Assembly: GCA_963854835.1 (NCBI GenBank)
Contig: OY978530.1
Coordinates: forward strand, 35,602,639 to 35,666,638
Source of the DNA: Megamerina dolium
Lineage: Eukaryota; Arthropoda; Insecta; Diptera; Megamerinidae
Direction of reading: 5' to 3'
DNA: 64,000 bases
Positions 20,458 to 33,523 of the stretch are shown here, piece after piece. The number at the start of each line of letters is the position of its first letter. Position 1 is the stretch's first letter. The notes below the pieces were generated by a model, which worked only from the letters and a program-made list of their open reading frames with translations, searched no databases and had not been told where the DNA came from. A program made the translations under genes and the position numbers.

Positions 20458-22300
20458 AATGTAATCTTTGTAGCACTTTGAATTTAAATATATTTAAATA
20501 TATATATTTATTTCTGAGTAGAGTGTATCTAGCGTAATCCTCTGAACTGCCAGATCTTTTGAAAGACCCGTAAGCAGAAGTTGTACGGTTTTTTAAATTC
20601 TGCAACTCTCTATTAGTAGTAGTATTCTTCTGTTTAGGAATAAAATCATATAGGATACTATTAAATTTCAAAACCCACTCATCTAATTTTGTAGCTTCAG
20701 ATAGTAGTTTCTTTAATTTGTCGTAATTAATTTTCCTAAAACAATACGATTCCACATGCAGACAAGCTTTGTGTTCGATTGGATAGGAATGCTCTAAAGA
20801 TACGAAAAAAGTAGGGTGATGGCTGTCTTTAGGAAAAGAAAAGGGTTCAGAAAGAGATAAAGAGACTTCTAAGGAGACATAACGAAATCCAAAATTTTGT
20901 TATTTTTATTACAAATAGAATTTCCTTGTTTTAAGCCTAGCTTTGACAAAGAGTCTAGAAACACAATAAAACTCTCGCGAGTAGTGCATGGAAATAATCA
21001 ATCACTATGGTCCAGATTCTAACAAACATGGGGTAAGTTAAAATCACCGATAGTTAACATAGAATCGTGTTCATTTAATATATTGGACACAGTCTTGATT
21101 AGAGAAGCGTGTTTAAGATATACGATAATATTAGAATTTGGAGGGATGTAAGAACATGGTATGAACACAAAATTTAACGAACTTCCTTAACGAACACGAA
21201 AACAAACAAACTCTTGGTCTTTGATTTCAGAAAAGTACTATGGTAAGTTTTAATTGCAATGAAAACACCGCCACCAACCTTGGATGGGCGATCTTTTCAA
21301 AAAACTTGAAAGTTTTTATACAATATTTCAGAGTTATTAATAGTCGATTTAAGCCACGTTTCAGAAAACACAAGAATATCAAAGGGGCTATCAAAACTTT
21401 ACAAAAATATATCACAAAGCTTCGAATTTAAGCCCCTAATATTCAAAATGTATAAGAATGTTGGGCTACCATTTAGATTTTTGTAGAAATAGATGATTGA
21501 AAACGTGTGACACCATTGTGTTGTGCCCCATTGTATGTTTTCGGTTTAAACACAAAAACCAAAATTTTTATTGACAATTCTGTCAAAGTCGTCAGCAAAA
21601 ACGATAACTTTGAAAGAGGAAACTTTCCTGTCAAACGTAAAATTGAATTTATAGACCGAGAAATCAGTACTTTTAACTTTTGATATTATATAAAACCGAA
21701 AATATTCAACAGTGGTTTCAAAAGACAATCTTAAAACAAAGATCGTCTTTTTTGGAGGTACTACCACTAATCGTCTTGGCAATGCAGAAACTGCCAGACC
21801 ATTAGGCAACATTTTGTTTAACGGTGCTACGAACGGCATCTGAAGTAGGTGAGGAGTTAGTCACAATCACCTCAGAAGGAGTCATCGAAACAGGTATAGA
21901 TACCAAAGCTTTCTTTTGTCCCCCACTAACACCGTCTGCACCTGTCGGTTCAGTATTCTCTTTTTTTCCGGCTGACCTGGTCACAGGCTTCTTCTTCCTA
22001 GTGATCGGCAGGGTTTGGTATAAACATTTAGTCATTAAAACGTTACTCAAAGTTGAGAAACCTTTCCATGACCGATGTTAGGTTCCTACCGATCTCCAAA
22101 AAGGCAGCCCTGTTTTGCCTAAACATGGTAATCAGCTCCACATCAGAAGATCTGCATTTCAGGTAAGTCCAACAAAGGCCCTTTTCCTCATTGAGGTTAT
22201 CCATAACACTGCCAGAAAGACCCGCACACTTTGAGTGGGCGAAACCACACTCTCAGCGTCAGTTTTCATGTTCACTTGTAAAGCCAATCCATACTTCACA
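20458..22300 (-). pseudogene. Jockey-like LINE relic in unit 1
   Basis: On the minus strand an endonuclease-like start is visible near 21450-21250 (LNIRGLNSKL, FDILVFSETWLKSTI, NNSEILYKNFQVF), with frameshifts. Downstream, 20755-20456 encodes the linker before the RT (NYDKLKKLLSEATKLDEW, LQNLKNRTTSAYGSFKR, YTLLRNKYIYLN). ORF1-like sequence may lie at 22050-21802 (KKPVTRSAGKKENTEP). The RT itself is absent because the duplication edge cuts it at 20457. The clade is inferred from the linker pattern only. Confidence 0.6.
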
Positions 22301-24289
22301 AAATAAATATATAAACAAAATATGTAATAAATAAATAAAATGAAATACATAAAAAAAATAAATATATTTTATATAAAAATTAAACAAAAAAGGACTAGGA
22401 GGTATATTTAAAAAGTGAAAAAACTATAGGCAGTACTGATCCGGTATTAAATAAAATAGAAAACAGTTTGAAAGATACTGACAGTGATAAAACAACTAAT
22501 ACAAACAACTAATAAAACACTAACAACACCAATAGGAACAGTTAAATGAAATAATAATTTAACTAAACAGAAAATAAAAAAGGATACAGGCAGAAAAAAT
22601 AAAATTAACTAAAATTAAGACTCAGAATATAGGCAAATGAACACAATTTGCACAAAATCATGCATTAGAAAGCTATGAAATTGACCAATTTCTTCTTAGC
22701 TTTATGATAAATAAATGCACCGAAATGCACAGTAATATCGAACTTAAACAAAGTTTAAACAAAATTTAACCCGAATTATGAAAGTGCGAGCAAAAACACG
22801 TCTTGTATGTTTGACAGCCACTTACCTATGTCCGATAAATACGAATTTACGTAAAGAGATCACTAGTCTACGACTAGCAGATGAAGATCTCCATCAATGT
22901 ACTCCTGTGGATCTGATACTGAAAGGTGATGTCTACCCATCCATCATACTAGAAGGAATTCGCACTGGAATTCTTGGATTTTATCCTTCTACAAAAAAAT
23001 CGTGTATCGGCTGAAAGCAGAACAGTTCGTGTTCGTCTTCTCCGGCTAAGAGAAACTCTCTAAAGCTGATAACCTGGCTTCGCTGGTATACGAAATTATT
23101 CACGCAACTTTACTGTTTCAAAGATATGCTGCCCGCTATGTAAGAACATGAACTACCTCCGACAATGTGGAAATTCTCTTCATGTATCTACATGTGCCTC
23201 AACTCGAGGCCTTTCTATAGGTTTTTTATCTACGTTGACTTACCACTACTTGCAGTAATGAAACGCAGATTCTCACATTCTAGATATGTGTAAACAAATA
23301 TTGCTGAATTTATATTGGAAGCAGAATTTTATTACTTAATAAATGGATACGATAAAAGACAATGCGATATATCTTATGCAAAGATAATGTATATGCAAAG
23401 ATAATGTATAATATATTTCCAATATGTATTTGCTGTATGTCTCTAATTTCGGTCGATATGGAAACTAGTTTACTTACTTACCTCACATTCTACGGCAATA
23501 TTCGATGCTGAATATTATTCGTGGCGTATATGTCTTCATTGCTTTTCTGATGACTGTTATCAACAATGTGCTCGCCTATACTTAGGCATTTTAGCAACCC
23601 TCCAAACTCTCACCTACATACTGTATGTGAGAAAATGCTATTTGTGAATAAATCATAGCTTACAGTATTGCTTTATTCCTCCTGAAGTTTTACGTCGACT
23701 TAGCCACTTAAACTCTTCAAAACAGCATACATTCCAGAGGACTTCACCCGAAGCTCCATCGTATAGTGACATCGAAGCCTATCTCATCTGAATGTCTTTA
23801 AGCTCTACGTTTGTCAACTATGTTGACTTACTATCAACGCTAAATGCTCAAATTCTAGCTACGACTTGAAAATGTTGTAGCAAATGCATTGACAATTAAT
23901 TAACTCTAAATGTCACCGACAGATTCAGCAATGATCCAAATAAATTCACAACTTGAAAAATGAATATGATAGTGGACAGGTTAACGCACGATATCGTATG
24001 CAGAGAAAATGTCCGATATTCTGCATTTCTCTAATTCTCCTCGATATGGACATTGGTCTACTTATTTCACACTTTATGCAAATTTTCGAGATTATCAATC
24101 CTTGATCAGACCCTTCAAACGCCTAGGAGTATATCGTGTGATGTCACCCACACAAATCTAGTTAATTCGCTTGGCCAAACAGACCCACTAGCTCATGAAC
24201 TAAGAGAACGTTGGCTTTTGCTTGCGACGAATATATGTACCAAAACGGAACTTGTGCCGTGAGATACCGACGAACCTAATCCTCAAAGT
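22301..24289 (+). pseudogene. BEL/Pao fragment and otherwise featureless AT-rich DNA in unit 1
   Basis: 22778-23014 encodes ITSLRLADEDLHQCTPVDLI then LKGDVYPSIILEGIRTGILGF, the pattern that follows the protease in BEL/Pao polyproteins (LADP...VDLLLGADVY). Out-of-frame continuation is likely to about 23150. The remaining bases (22301-22770, 23200-24289) show only AT-rich sequence and short frames I cannot assign. Confidence 0.5.
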
Positions 24290-24610
24290 GTTAAGTGTCA
24301 AGTGTCCTTTAGGAATTTTAACACTGGTTACCTGAAAAGTAGAGTTTAAGTTAGTAGAATCTTCTCACCTTCTATTCAGTCCTTTCGAGGAAAACGCCTT
24401 ACTTAGGAGTGTTATTCGGTTTTCATTCTATAATTATAATTTCACTACCGTAATTTTATACTAATATACTTTTATACTAATACTGAAGGACCTCGTTATG
24501 ATCGCAGTATTTTACAATTACTTACACGCTAACACTTCAAAACTTAGAACAAGACTCAGACTTCGACTATTGTAGTAGGGGTTTATATATAATTCCTAAT
24601 TATATATGTT
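24290..24610. repeat. Diverged LTR-like repeat in unit 1
   Basis: It shares segments with the LTR repeats at 43937 and 55031: CTAATACTGAAGGACCTCGT, GATCGCAGTATTTTACA, ACACGCTAACACTTC and AACAAGACTCAGAC. Similarity is patchy, so it is a relative and not the same insertion. The equivalent in unit 2 is at about 30813-31133. Confidence 0.6.
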
Positions 24611-24920
24611 GCCTATTAACCTATATTCATACATTCCAATTTCATACGTAATGTAAATATGCTAGATTGCATTTCTACAATTCACTCAACACTTGTTTGT
24701 TTTTACTTTTTTGCTTTTGCTTGACCTACTAACTGAATTATATACTCGTATTATCGCATAATTCACATTTTGTGCATAATGTTATTATTGTTATTGTTTA
24801 TTTATTTATTTTAGTGATTCTGTTTTATTTGTTTTATTTTATTTATAATTACTGCAATGATTATGCAGTAATTATAAACCTCGCTAGTACATTTGTTCTT
24901 CATTTTGGTATGATTTATTT

Positions 24921-26933
24921 TTGATTTATGCCTATTGCAACAATTATGCAGTAATAAAGTCAACCATAATCGGTTACTACCGGCCTCTGAGGAATGAGTG
25001 GTATGATCAGGAGTGTCGCGACGCTACCGCAGAGAAAGACGCCGCCTACAGAAAAACCCTGCGTGCAGGCGTAACGCGAGCTGTTAAGGAGCGGTATAGA
25101 GAGAAAAGGAGTGCAGAGAGACGTCTTTTCAGGCGCAAGAAGAGGGAGTTGGAAAGACGCGAGTGTGAGGAGATAGAGATGTGCACCGACAAGAATGAGA
25201 CTCGAAAATTCTTTGAAAAGATCAAGCGCCTGAGTGGAGGTTTAAATTCCGGAGCCTCTTCTTGCCGTGATGGAAATGGGAATCTGGTTACGGATGTCCA
25301 GAGTGTACTGAGCCTATGGAGGGAACACTTCTCCACGTTACTGAATGGCGATGCTACGAACAATTCCGCCAGTGGAGGAGAATGCCCGATAACCCCAATT
25401 ACAGATGATGGTGTTGATGTTCCACCACCCGACTATGACGAGGTTGAAACGGCAATTTTAAGGCTGAAGAACAACAAAGCTGCAGGTGCTGATGGCCTGC
25501 CTGCCGAGTTGTTTAAGACCGGAGGCGATGAGCTGCTCACCCGCATGCACCAGCACATAAGCAAAATATGGTCGGATAAAAGCATGCCTGATGATTGGAG
25601 GCTCAGTGTTCTCTGTCCTGTACATAAAAAAGGAGACCCCACAATTTGCGCCAACTACCGTGGAATAAGTCTCCTGAGCATCGCGTACAAGGTTCTATCG
25701 AGCGTACTGTGTGAAAGATTGAAGCCTATGCTCAGCAACCTGATTGGACCTTATCAGTGTGGCTTCAGACCTGGTAAATCCACCATCGACCAGATTTTCA
25801 CACTGCGCCAAATCCTGGAGAAGACCCAAGAAAAACAGATCGACACACACCACCTATTTGTTGATTATAAAGCCGCTTTCGACAGTCCGGTAAGGGATTA
25901 CCTCTACGCAACAATGTCTGAGTTCGGTATTCCTGCAAAGCTCATTCGACTTTGTAGAATGACACTGCATAACTCCCGTTGTGCAGTGAAAATTGGGAAG
26001 GACCTCTCCGCACCGTTTAATACCGAACGGGGTTTCAGACAAGGTGATTCGTTATCGTGCGACTTCTTCAATCTTATTATGGAGAAAATAATACGAGCTG
26101 CTGATCTACGACATAATGGCACTATCTTCAACAAAAGTGTCATGCTGTTAGCGTATGCCGACGATATTGACATAATCGGCATGAACACGCGAGCAGTCAG
26201 TGCAGCATTCTCAGAGTTGGAAAGAGAGTTGCGTCGGATGGGTCTCACGGTGAACGAGGGCAAGACGAAGTATCTAGTGTCAACAAACAAAGAGTCCCGG
26301 CGTCTTGGACAGCACGTCACTGTTGACAACTACGCTTTTGAAGTAGTAAGGGACTTTGTCTATCTTGGAACCAGCATTAACAGCAGTAATGACGTCAGCT
26401 TGGAGATCATGCGTAGGATAACTCTTGCTAACAGGTGTTACTTTGGGCTGGGTAAGCAATTGAGAAGTCGAGCCCTCTCTCGAAGAACGAAAACTACACT
26501 CTACAAGTCTCTCATCATGCCTGTCCTAACATATGGCGCTGAAGCCTGGACAATTTCCACCTCGGATGAGCGAATTCTTGGAGTTTTCGAGAGAAAAGTC
26601 CTACGCAAGATCTTTGGACCTATTTGCGTTGGTGGCGAGTACCGAATAAGGTACAACCATGAGCTGTACGAGCTGTATGCCGATATTGACATAGTAAAGC
26701 GCATCAAAATCCAGCGGCTGCGCTGGCTAGGTCATGTCGAGCGAATGGAAGAACACGCTCCAGCTAAGAAGGTGTTATATTCGGAACCCGCTGGAGGACT
26801 ACGCAAAAGAGGAAGACCAAACCTCCGGTGGAAAGACCAAGTACTGGAGAACCTGACGGCGCTTGGAATTTCTAACTGGCGCCAGCTAGCGAAGAACAGA
26901 GATGGTTGGCGAAGCATGTTATTTTCGGCCTAA
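24921..26933 (+). CDS. RTE-type LINE copy b: reverse transcriptase ORF, 5'-truncated but open
   Basis: The RTE sequence starts at 24968 (AATCGGTTACTACC), just after AAAGTCAACCAT; about 16 codons of the ORF upstream are host sequence. The 670-residue frame lacks the endonuclease. It has the Lys/Arg-rich linker (RRLFRRKKRELERRE), RT motifs NNKAAGADGLPAELFK, VHKKGDPTICANYRGISLL, GFRPGKSTIDQIFTLRQ, the active site LLAYADDIDIIG, and the C-terminal zone ([53 protein letters not shown]). The element ends in AAGGCCACA(TAAG)n at 26959-26979. Without an endonuclease it cannot retrotranspose itself normally. Confidence 0.9.
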   Translation: MIYAYCNNYAVIKSTIIGYYRPLRNEWYDQECRDATAEKDAAYRKTLRAGVTRAVKERYREKRSAERRLFRRKKRELERRECEEIEMCTDKNETRKFFEKIKRLSGGLNSGASSCRDGNGNLVTDVQSVLSLWREHFSTLLNGDATNNSASGGECPITPITDDGVDVPPPDYDEVETAILRLKNNKAAGADGLPAELFKTGGDELLTRMHQHISKIWSDKSMPDDWRLSVLCPVHKKGDPTICANYRGISLLSIAYKVLSSVLCERLKPMLSNLIGPYQCGFRPGKSTIDQIFTLRQILEKTQEKQIDTHHLFVDYKAAFDSPVRDYLYATMSEFGIPAKLIRLCRMTLHNSRCAVKIGKDLSAPFNTERGFRQGDSLSCDFFNLIMEKIIRAADLRHNGTIFNKSVMLLAYADDIDIIGMNTRAVSAAFSELERELRRMGLTVNEGKTKYLVSTNKESRRLGQHVTVDNYAFEVVRDFVYLGTSINSSNDVSLEIMRRITLANRCYFGLGKQLRSRALSRRTKTTLYKSLIMPVLTYGAEAWTISTSDERILGVFERKVLRKIFGPICVGGEYRIRYNHELYELYADIDIVKRIKIQRLRWLGHVERMEEHAPAKKVLYSEPAGGLRKRGRPNLRWKDQVLENLTALGISNWRQLAKNRDGWRSMLFSA

Positions 26934-26979
26934 ATCGATATTCGGTTGTTAAGGCCACATAAGTAAGTAAGTAAGTAAG

Positions 26980-29900
26980 TAATGTAATCTTTGTAGCACT
27001 TTGAATTTAAATATATTTAAATATATATATTTGTTTCTGAGTAGAGTGTATCTAGCGTAATCCTCTGAACTGCCAGATCTTTTGAAAGACCCGTAAGCAG
27101 AAGTTGTACGGTTTTTTAAATTCTGCAACTCTCTATTAGTAGTAGTATTCTTCTGTTTAGGAATAAAATCATATAGGATACTATTAAATTTCAAAACCCA
27201 CTCATCTAATTTTGTAGCTTCAGATAGTAGTTTCTTTAATTTGTCGTAATTAATTTTCCTAAAACAATACGATTCCACATGCAGACAAGCTTTGTGTTCG
27301 ATTGGATAGGAATGCTCTAAAGATACGAAAAAAGTAGGGTGATGGCTGTCTTTAGGAAAAGAAAAGGGTTCAGAAAGAGATAAAGAGACTTCTAAGGAGA
27401 CATAACGAAATCCAAAATTTTGTTATTTTTATTACAAATAGAATTTCCTTGTTTTAAGCCTAGCTTTGACAAAGAGTCTAGAAACACAATAAAACTCTCG
27501 CGAGTAGTGCATGGAAATAATCAATCACTATGGTCCAGATTCTAACAAACATGGGGTAAGTTAAAATCACCGATAGTTAACATAGAATCGTGTTCATTTA
27601 ATATATTGGACACAGTCTTGATTAGAGAAGCGTGTTTAAGATATACGATAATATTAGAATTTGGAGGGATGTAAGAACATGGTATGAACACAAAATTTAA
27701 CGAACTTCCTTAACGAACACGAAAACAAACAAACTCTTGGTCTTTGATTTCAGAAAAGTACTATGGTAAGTTTTAATTGCAATGAAAACACCGCCACCAA
27801 CCTTGGATGGGCGATCTTTTCAAAAAACTTGAAAGTTTTTATACAATATTTCAGAGTTATTAATAGTCGATTTAAGCCACGTTTCAGAAAACACAAGAAT
27901 ATCAAAGGGGCTATCAAAACTTTACAAAAATATATCACAAAGCTTCGAATTTAAGCCCCTAATATTCAAAATGTATAAGAATGTTGGGCTACCATTTAGA
28001 TTTTTGTAGAAATAGATGATTGAAAACGTGTGACACCATTGTGTTGTGCCCCATTGTATGTTTTCGGTTTAAACACAAAAACCAAAATTTTTATTGACAA
28101 TTCTGTCAAAGTCGTCAGCAAAAACGATAACTTTGAAAGAGGAAACTTTCCTGTCAAACGTAAAATTGAATTTATAGACCGAGAAATCAGTACTTTTAAC
28201 TTTTGATATTATATAAAACCGAATATATTCAACAGTGGTTTCAAAAGACAATCTTAAAACAAAGATCGTCTTTTTTGGAGGTACTACCACTAATCGTCTT
28301 GGCAATGCAGAAACTGCCAGACCATTAGGCAACATTTTGTTTAACGGTGCTACGAACGGCATCTGAAGTAGGTGAGGAGTTAGTCACAATCACCTCAGAA
28401 GGAGTCATCGAAACAGGTATAGATACCAAAGCTTTCTTTTGTCCCCCACTAACACCGTCTGCACCTGTCGGTTCAGTATTCTCTTTTTTTCCGGCTGATC
28501 TGGTCACAGGCTTCTTCTTCCTAGTGATCGGCAGGGTTTGGTATAAACATTTAGTCATTAAAACGTTACTCAAAGTTGAGAAACCTTTCCATGACCGATG
28601 TTAGGTTCCTACCGATCTCCAAAAAGGCAGCCCTGTTTTGCCTAAACATGGTAATCAGCTCCACATCAGAAGATCTGCATTTCAGGTAAGTCCAACAAAG
28701 GCCCTTTTCCTCATTGAGGTTATCCATAACACTGCCAGAAAGACCCGCACACTTTGAGTGGGCGAAACCACACTCTCAGCGTCAGTTTTCATGTTCACTT
28801 GTAAAGCCAATCCATACTTCACAAAATAAATATATAAACAAAATATGTAATAAATAAATAAAATGAAATACATAAAAAAAATAAATATATTTTATATAAA
28901 AATTAAACAAAAAAGGACTAGGAGGTATATTTAAAAAGTGAAAAAACTATAGGCAGTACTGATCCGGTATTAAATAAAATAGAAAACAGTTTGAAAGATA
29001 CTGACAGTGATAAAACAACTAATACAAACAACTAATAAAACACTAACAACACCAATAGGAACAGTTAAATGAAATAATAATTTAACTAAACAGAAAATAA
29101 AAAAGGATACAGGCAGAAAAAATAAAATTAACTAAAATTAAGACTCAGAATATAGGCAAATGAACACAATTTGCACAAAATCATGCATTAGAAAGCTATG
29201 AAATTGACCAATTTCTTCTTAGCTTTATGATAAATAAATGCACCGAAATGCACAGTAATATCGAACTTAAACAAAGTTTAAACAAAATTTAACCCGAATT
29301 ATGAAAGTGCGAGCAAAAATACGTCTTGTATGTTTGACAGCCACTTACCTATGTCCGATAAATACGAATTTACGTAAAGAGATCACTAGTCTACGACTAG
29401 CAGATGAAGATCTCCATCAATGTACTCCTGTGGATCTGATACTGAAAGGTGATGTCTACCCATCCATCATACTAGAAGGAATTCGCACTGGAATTCTTGG
29501 ATTTTATCCTTCTACAAAAAAATCGTGTATCGGCTCAAAGCAGAACAGTTCGTGTTCGTCTTCTCCGGCTAAGAGAAACTCTCTAAAGCTGATAACCTGG
29601 CTTCGCTGGTATACGAAATTATTCACGCAACTTTACTGTTTCAAAGATATGCTGCCCGCTATGTAAGAACATGAACTACCTCCGACAATGTGGAAATTCT
29701 CTTCATGTATCTACATGTGCCTCAACTCGAGGCCTTTCTATAGGTTTTTTATCTACGTTGACTTACCACTACTTGCAGTAATGAAACGCAGATTCTCACA
29801 TTCTAGATATGTGTAAACAAATATTGCTGAATTTATATTGGAAGCAGAATTTTATTACTTAATAAATGGATACGATAAAAGACAATGCGATATATCTTAT

Positions 29901-32900
29901 GCAAAGATAATGTATATGCAAAGATAATGTATAATATATTTCCAATATGTATTTGCTGTATGTCTCTAATTTCGGTCGATATGGAAACTAGTTTACTTAC
30001 TTACCTCACATTCTACGGCAATATTCGATGCTGAATATTATTCGTGGCGTATATGTCTTCATTGCTTTTCTGATGACTGTTATCAACAATGTGCTCGCCT
30101 ATACTTAGGCATTTTAGCAACCCTCCAAACTCTCACCTACATACTGTATGTGAGAAAATGCTATTTGTGAATAAATCATAGCTTACAGTATTGCTTTATT
30201 CCTCCTGAAGTTTTACGTCGACTTAGCCACTTAAACTCTTCAAAACAGCATACATTCCAGAGGACTTCACCCGAAGCTCCATCGTATAGTGACATCGAAG
30301 CCTATCTCATCTGAATGTCTTTAAGCTCTACGTTTGTCAACTATGTTGACTTACTATCAACGCTAAATGCTCAAATTCTAGCTACGACTTGAAAATGTTG
30401 TAGCAAATGCATTGACAATTAATTAACTCTAAATGTCACCGACAGATTCAGCAATGATCCAAATAAATTCACAACTTGAAAAATGAATATGATAGTGGAC
30501 AGGTTAACGCACGATATCGTATGCAGAGAAAATGTCCGATATTCTGCATTTCTCTAATTCTCCTCGATATGGACATTGGTCTACTTATTTCACACTTTAT
30601 GCAAATTTTCGAGATTATCAATCCTTGATCAGACCCTTCAAACGCCTAGGAGTATATCGTGTGATGTCACCCACACAAATCTAGTTAATTCGCTTGGCCA
30701 AACAGACCCACTAGCTCATGAACTAAGAGAACGTTGGCTTTTGCTTGCGACGAATATATGTACCAAAACGGAACTTGTGCCGTGAGATACCGACGAACCT
30801 AATCCTCAAAGTGTTAAGTGTCAAGTGTCCTTTAGGAATTTTAACACTGGTTACCTGAAAAGTAGAGTTTAAGTTAGTAGAATCTTCTCACCTTCTATTC
30901 AGTCCTTTCGAGGAAAACGCCTTACTTAGGAGTGTTATTCGGTTTTCATTCTATAATTATAATTTCACTACCGTAATTTTATACTAATATACTTTTATAC
31001 TAATACTGAAGGACCTCGTTATGATCGCAGTATTTTACAATTACTTACACGCTAACACTTCAAAACTTAGAACAAGACTCAGACTTCGACTATTGTAGTA
31101 GGGGTTTATATATAATTCCTAATTATATATGTTGCCTATTAACCTATATTCATACATTCCAATTTCATACGTAATGTAAATATGCTAGATTGCATTTTTA
31201 CAATTCACTCAACACTTGTTTGTTTTTACTTTTTTGCTTTTGCTTGACCTACTAACTGAATTATATACTCGTATTATCGCATAATTCACATTTTGTGCAT
31301 AATGTTATTATTGTTATTGTTTATTTATTTATTTTAGTGATTCTGTTTTATTTGTTTTATTTTATTTATAATTACTGCAATGATTATGCAGTAATTATAA
31401 ACCTCGCTAGTACATTTGTTCTTCATTTTGGTATGATTTATTTTTGATTTATGCCTATTGCAACAATTATGCAGTAATAAAGTCAACCATAATCGGTTAC
31501 TACCGGCCTCTGAGGAATGAGTGGTATGATCAGGAGTGTCGCGACGCTACCTCAGAGAAAGACGCCGCCTACAGAAAAACCCTGCGTGCAGGAGCAACGT
31601 GAGCTGTTAAGGAGCGGTACAGAGAGAAAAGGAGTGCAGAAGTGCAGGAGTGCTCCCTCTTCTTGCGTCTTTTCAGGCGCAAGAAGAGGGAGTTGTAAAG
31701 ACGCGAGTGTGAGGAGATAGAGATGTGTACCGACAAGAATGAGACTCGAAAATTCTTTGAAAAGATCAAGCGACTGAGTGGAGGTTTAAATCCCGGAGCC
31801 TCTTCTTGTCGTGATGGAAATGAGAATCTGGTGACGGATGTCCAGAGTGTACTGAGCCTATGGAGGGAACACTTCTCCACGTTACTGAATGGCGATGCTA
31901 CGAACAATTCCGCCAGTGGAGGAGTTTGCCCGATAACCCCAATTACAGATGATGGTGTTGATATTCCACCACCCGACTATGAAGAGGTTGAAACGGCCAT
32001 TTTAAGGCTGAAGAACAACAAAGCTGCAGGTGCTGATGGCCTGCCTGCCGAGTTGTTTAAGACCGGAGGCGATGAGCTGCTCACCCGCATGCACCAGCAC
32101 ATAAGCAAAATATGGTCGGATAAAAGCATGCCTGATGATTGGAGGCTCAGTGTTCTCTGTCCTGTACATAAAAAAGGAGACCCCACAATTTGCACCAACT
32201 TCCGTGGAATAAGTCTCCTGAGCATCGCATACAAGGTTCTATCGAGCGTACTGTGTGAAAGGTTGAAGCCTATGCTCAGCAACCTGATTGGACCTTATCA
32301 GTGTGGCTTCAGACCAGGTAAATCCACCATCGACCAGATTTTCACACTGCGCCAAATCCTGGAGAAGACCCAAGAAAAACAGATCGACACACACCACCTA
32401 TTTGTTGATTATAAAGCCGCTTTCGACAGTCCGGTAAGGGATTACATCTACGCAACAATGTCTGAGTTCGGTATTCCTGCAAAGCTCATTCGACTTTGTA
32501 GAATGACACTGCATAACTCCCGTTGTACAGTGAAAATTGGGAAGGACCTCTCCGCACCGTTTAATACCGAACGGGGTTTCAGACAAGGTGATTCGTTATC
32601 GTGCGACTTCTTCAAACTTATTATGGAGAAAATAATACGAGCTGCTGATCTACGACATAATGGCACTATCTTCAACAAAAGTGTCATGCTGTTAGCGTAT
32701 GCCGACGATATTGACATAATCGGCATGAACACGCGAGCAGTCAGTGCAGCATTCTCAGAGTTGGAAAGAGAGTCGCGTCGGATGGGTCTCACGGTGAACG
32801 AAGGCAAGACGAAGTATCTAGTGTCAACAAACAAAGAGTCCCGGCGTCTTGGACAGCACGTCACTGTTGACAACTACGCTTTTGAAGTAGTAAGGGACTT

Positions 32901-33523
32901 TGTCTATCTTGGAACCAGCATTAACAGCAGTAATGACGTCAGCTTGGAGATCATGCGTAGGATAACTCTTGCTAACAGGTGTTAATTTGGGCTGAGTAAG
33001 CAATTGAGAAGTCGAGCCCTCTCTCGAAGAACGAAAACTACACTCAACAAGTCTCTCATCATGCCTGTCCTAACATATGGCGCTGAAGCCTGGACAATTT
33101 CCACCTCGGATGAGCGAATGCTTGGAGTTTTCGAGAGAAAAGTCCTACGCAAGATCTTTGAACCTATTTGCGTTAGTGGCGAGTACCGAATAAGGTACAA
33201 CCATGAGCTGTACGAGCTGTATGCCGATATTGACATAGTAAAGCGCATCAAAATCCAGCGGCTGCGCTGGCTAGGTCATGTCGAGCAAATGGAAGAACAC
33301 GCTCCAGCTAAGAAGGTGTTATATTCGGAACCCGCTTGAGGACGACGCAGAAGAGGAAGACCAAACCTCAGGTGGAAAGACCAAGTACTGGAGAACCTGA
33401 CGGCGCTTGGAATTTCTAACTGGCGCCAGCTAGCGAAGAACAGAGATGGCTGGCGAAGCATTTATTTTCGGCCTAAATCGATATTCCGTTGTTATGGCCA
33501 CATAAGTAAGTAAGTAAGTAAGT
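26980..33523. repeat. Tandem duplication unit 2
   Basis: This is a near-exact copy of 20457-26979: the jockey-like relic at 26981-28823, the BEL/Pao fragment at 29301-29670, the LTR-like piece at about 30813-31133 and RTE copy c. Differences include C to T near 28498 and G to C at 29536, where a stop in unit 1 (after KSCIG) is removed. It ends in the RTE (TAAG)n tail, followed by AAAGTCAACCAT at 33524-33535. Confidence 0.93.
31491..33523 (+). pseudogene. RTE-type LINE copy c, disrupted
   Basis: It has the same extent as copy b, but with about 2% differences, a net 21-base insertion near 31651-31670 that breaks the N-terminal linker frame, a TAA stop at 32983-32985 (after ITLANRC) and another stop near 33337 (SEPA*). 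The open part 31723-32985 keeps LLAYADDIDIIG. Its 5' flank and the sequence after its tail are both AAAGTCAACCAT (31479-31490 and 33524-33535), a 12-bp target duplication. Confidence 0.9.

Larger units (their letters stand above)
20457..26979. repeat. Tandem duplication unit 1 (6,523 bp)
   Basis: It starts TAATGTAATCTTTGTAGC and is repeated head-to-tail from 26980 at a constant offset of 6,523 bp until the RTE portion. Outside the RTE I counted about six single-base differences in roughly 4.5 kb. It contains a jockey-like relic, a BEL/Pao relic, an LTR-like piece and RTE copy b. The left edge shares only a few bases (TAATG) with the junction, pointing to microhomology with the RTE's TAAG tail. 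Confidence 0.93.

Noticed and set aside
25046..26917. Several minus-strand frames of 60-141 codons across RTE copy b, repeated in copies c, e and f
   Set aside because: They mirror the coding strand of the RTE reverse transcriptase, which has clear RT motifs; the minus frames have none.
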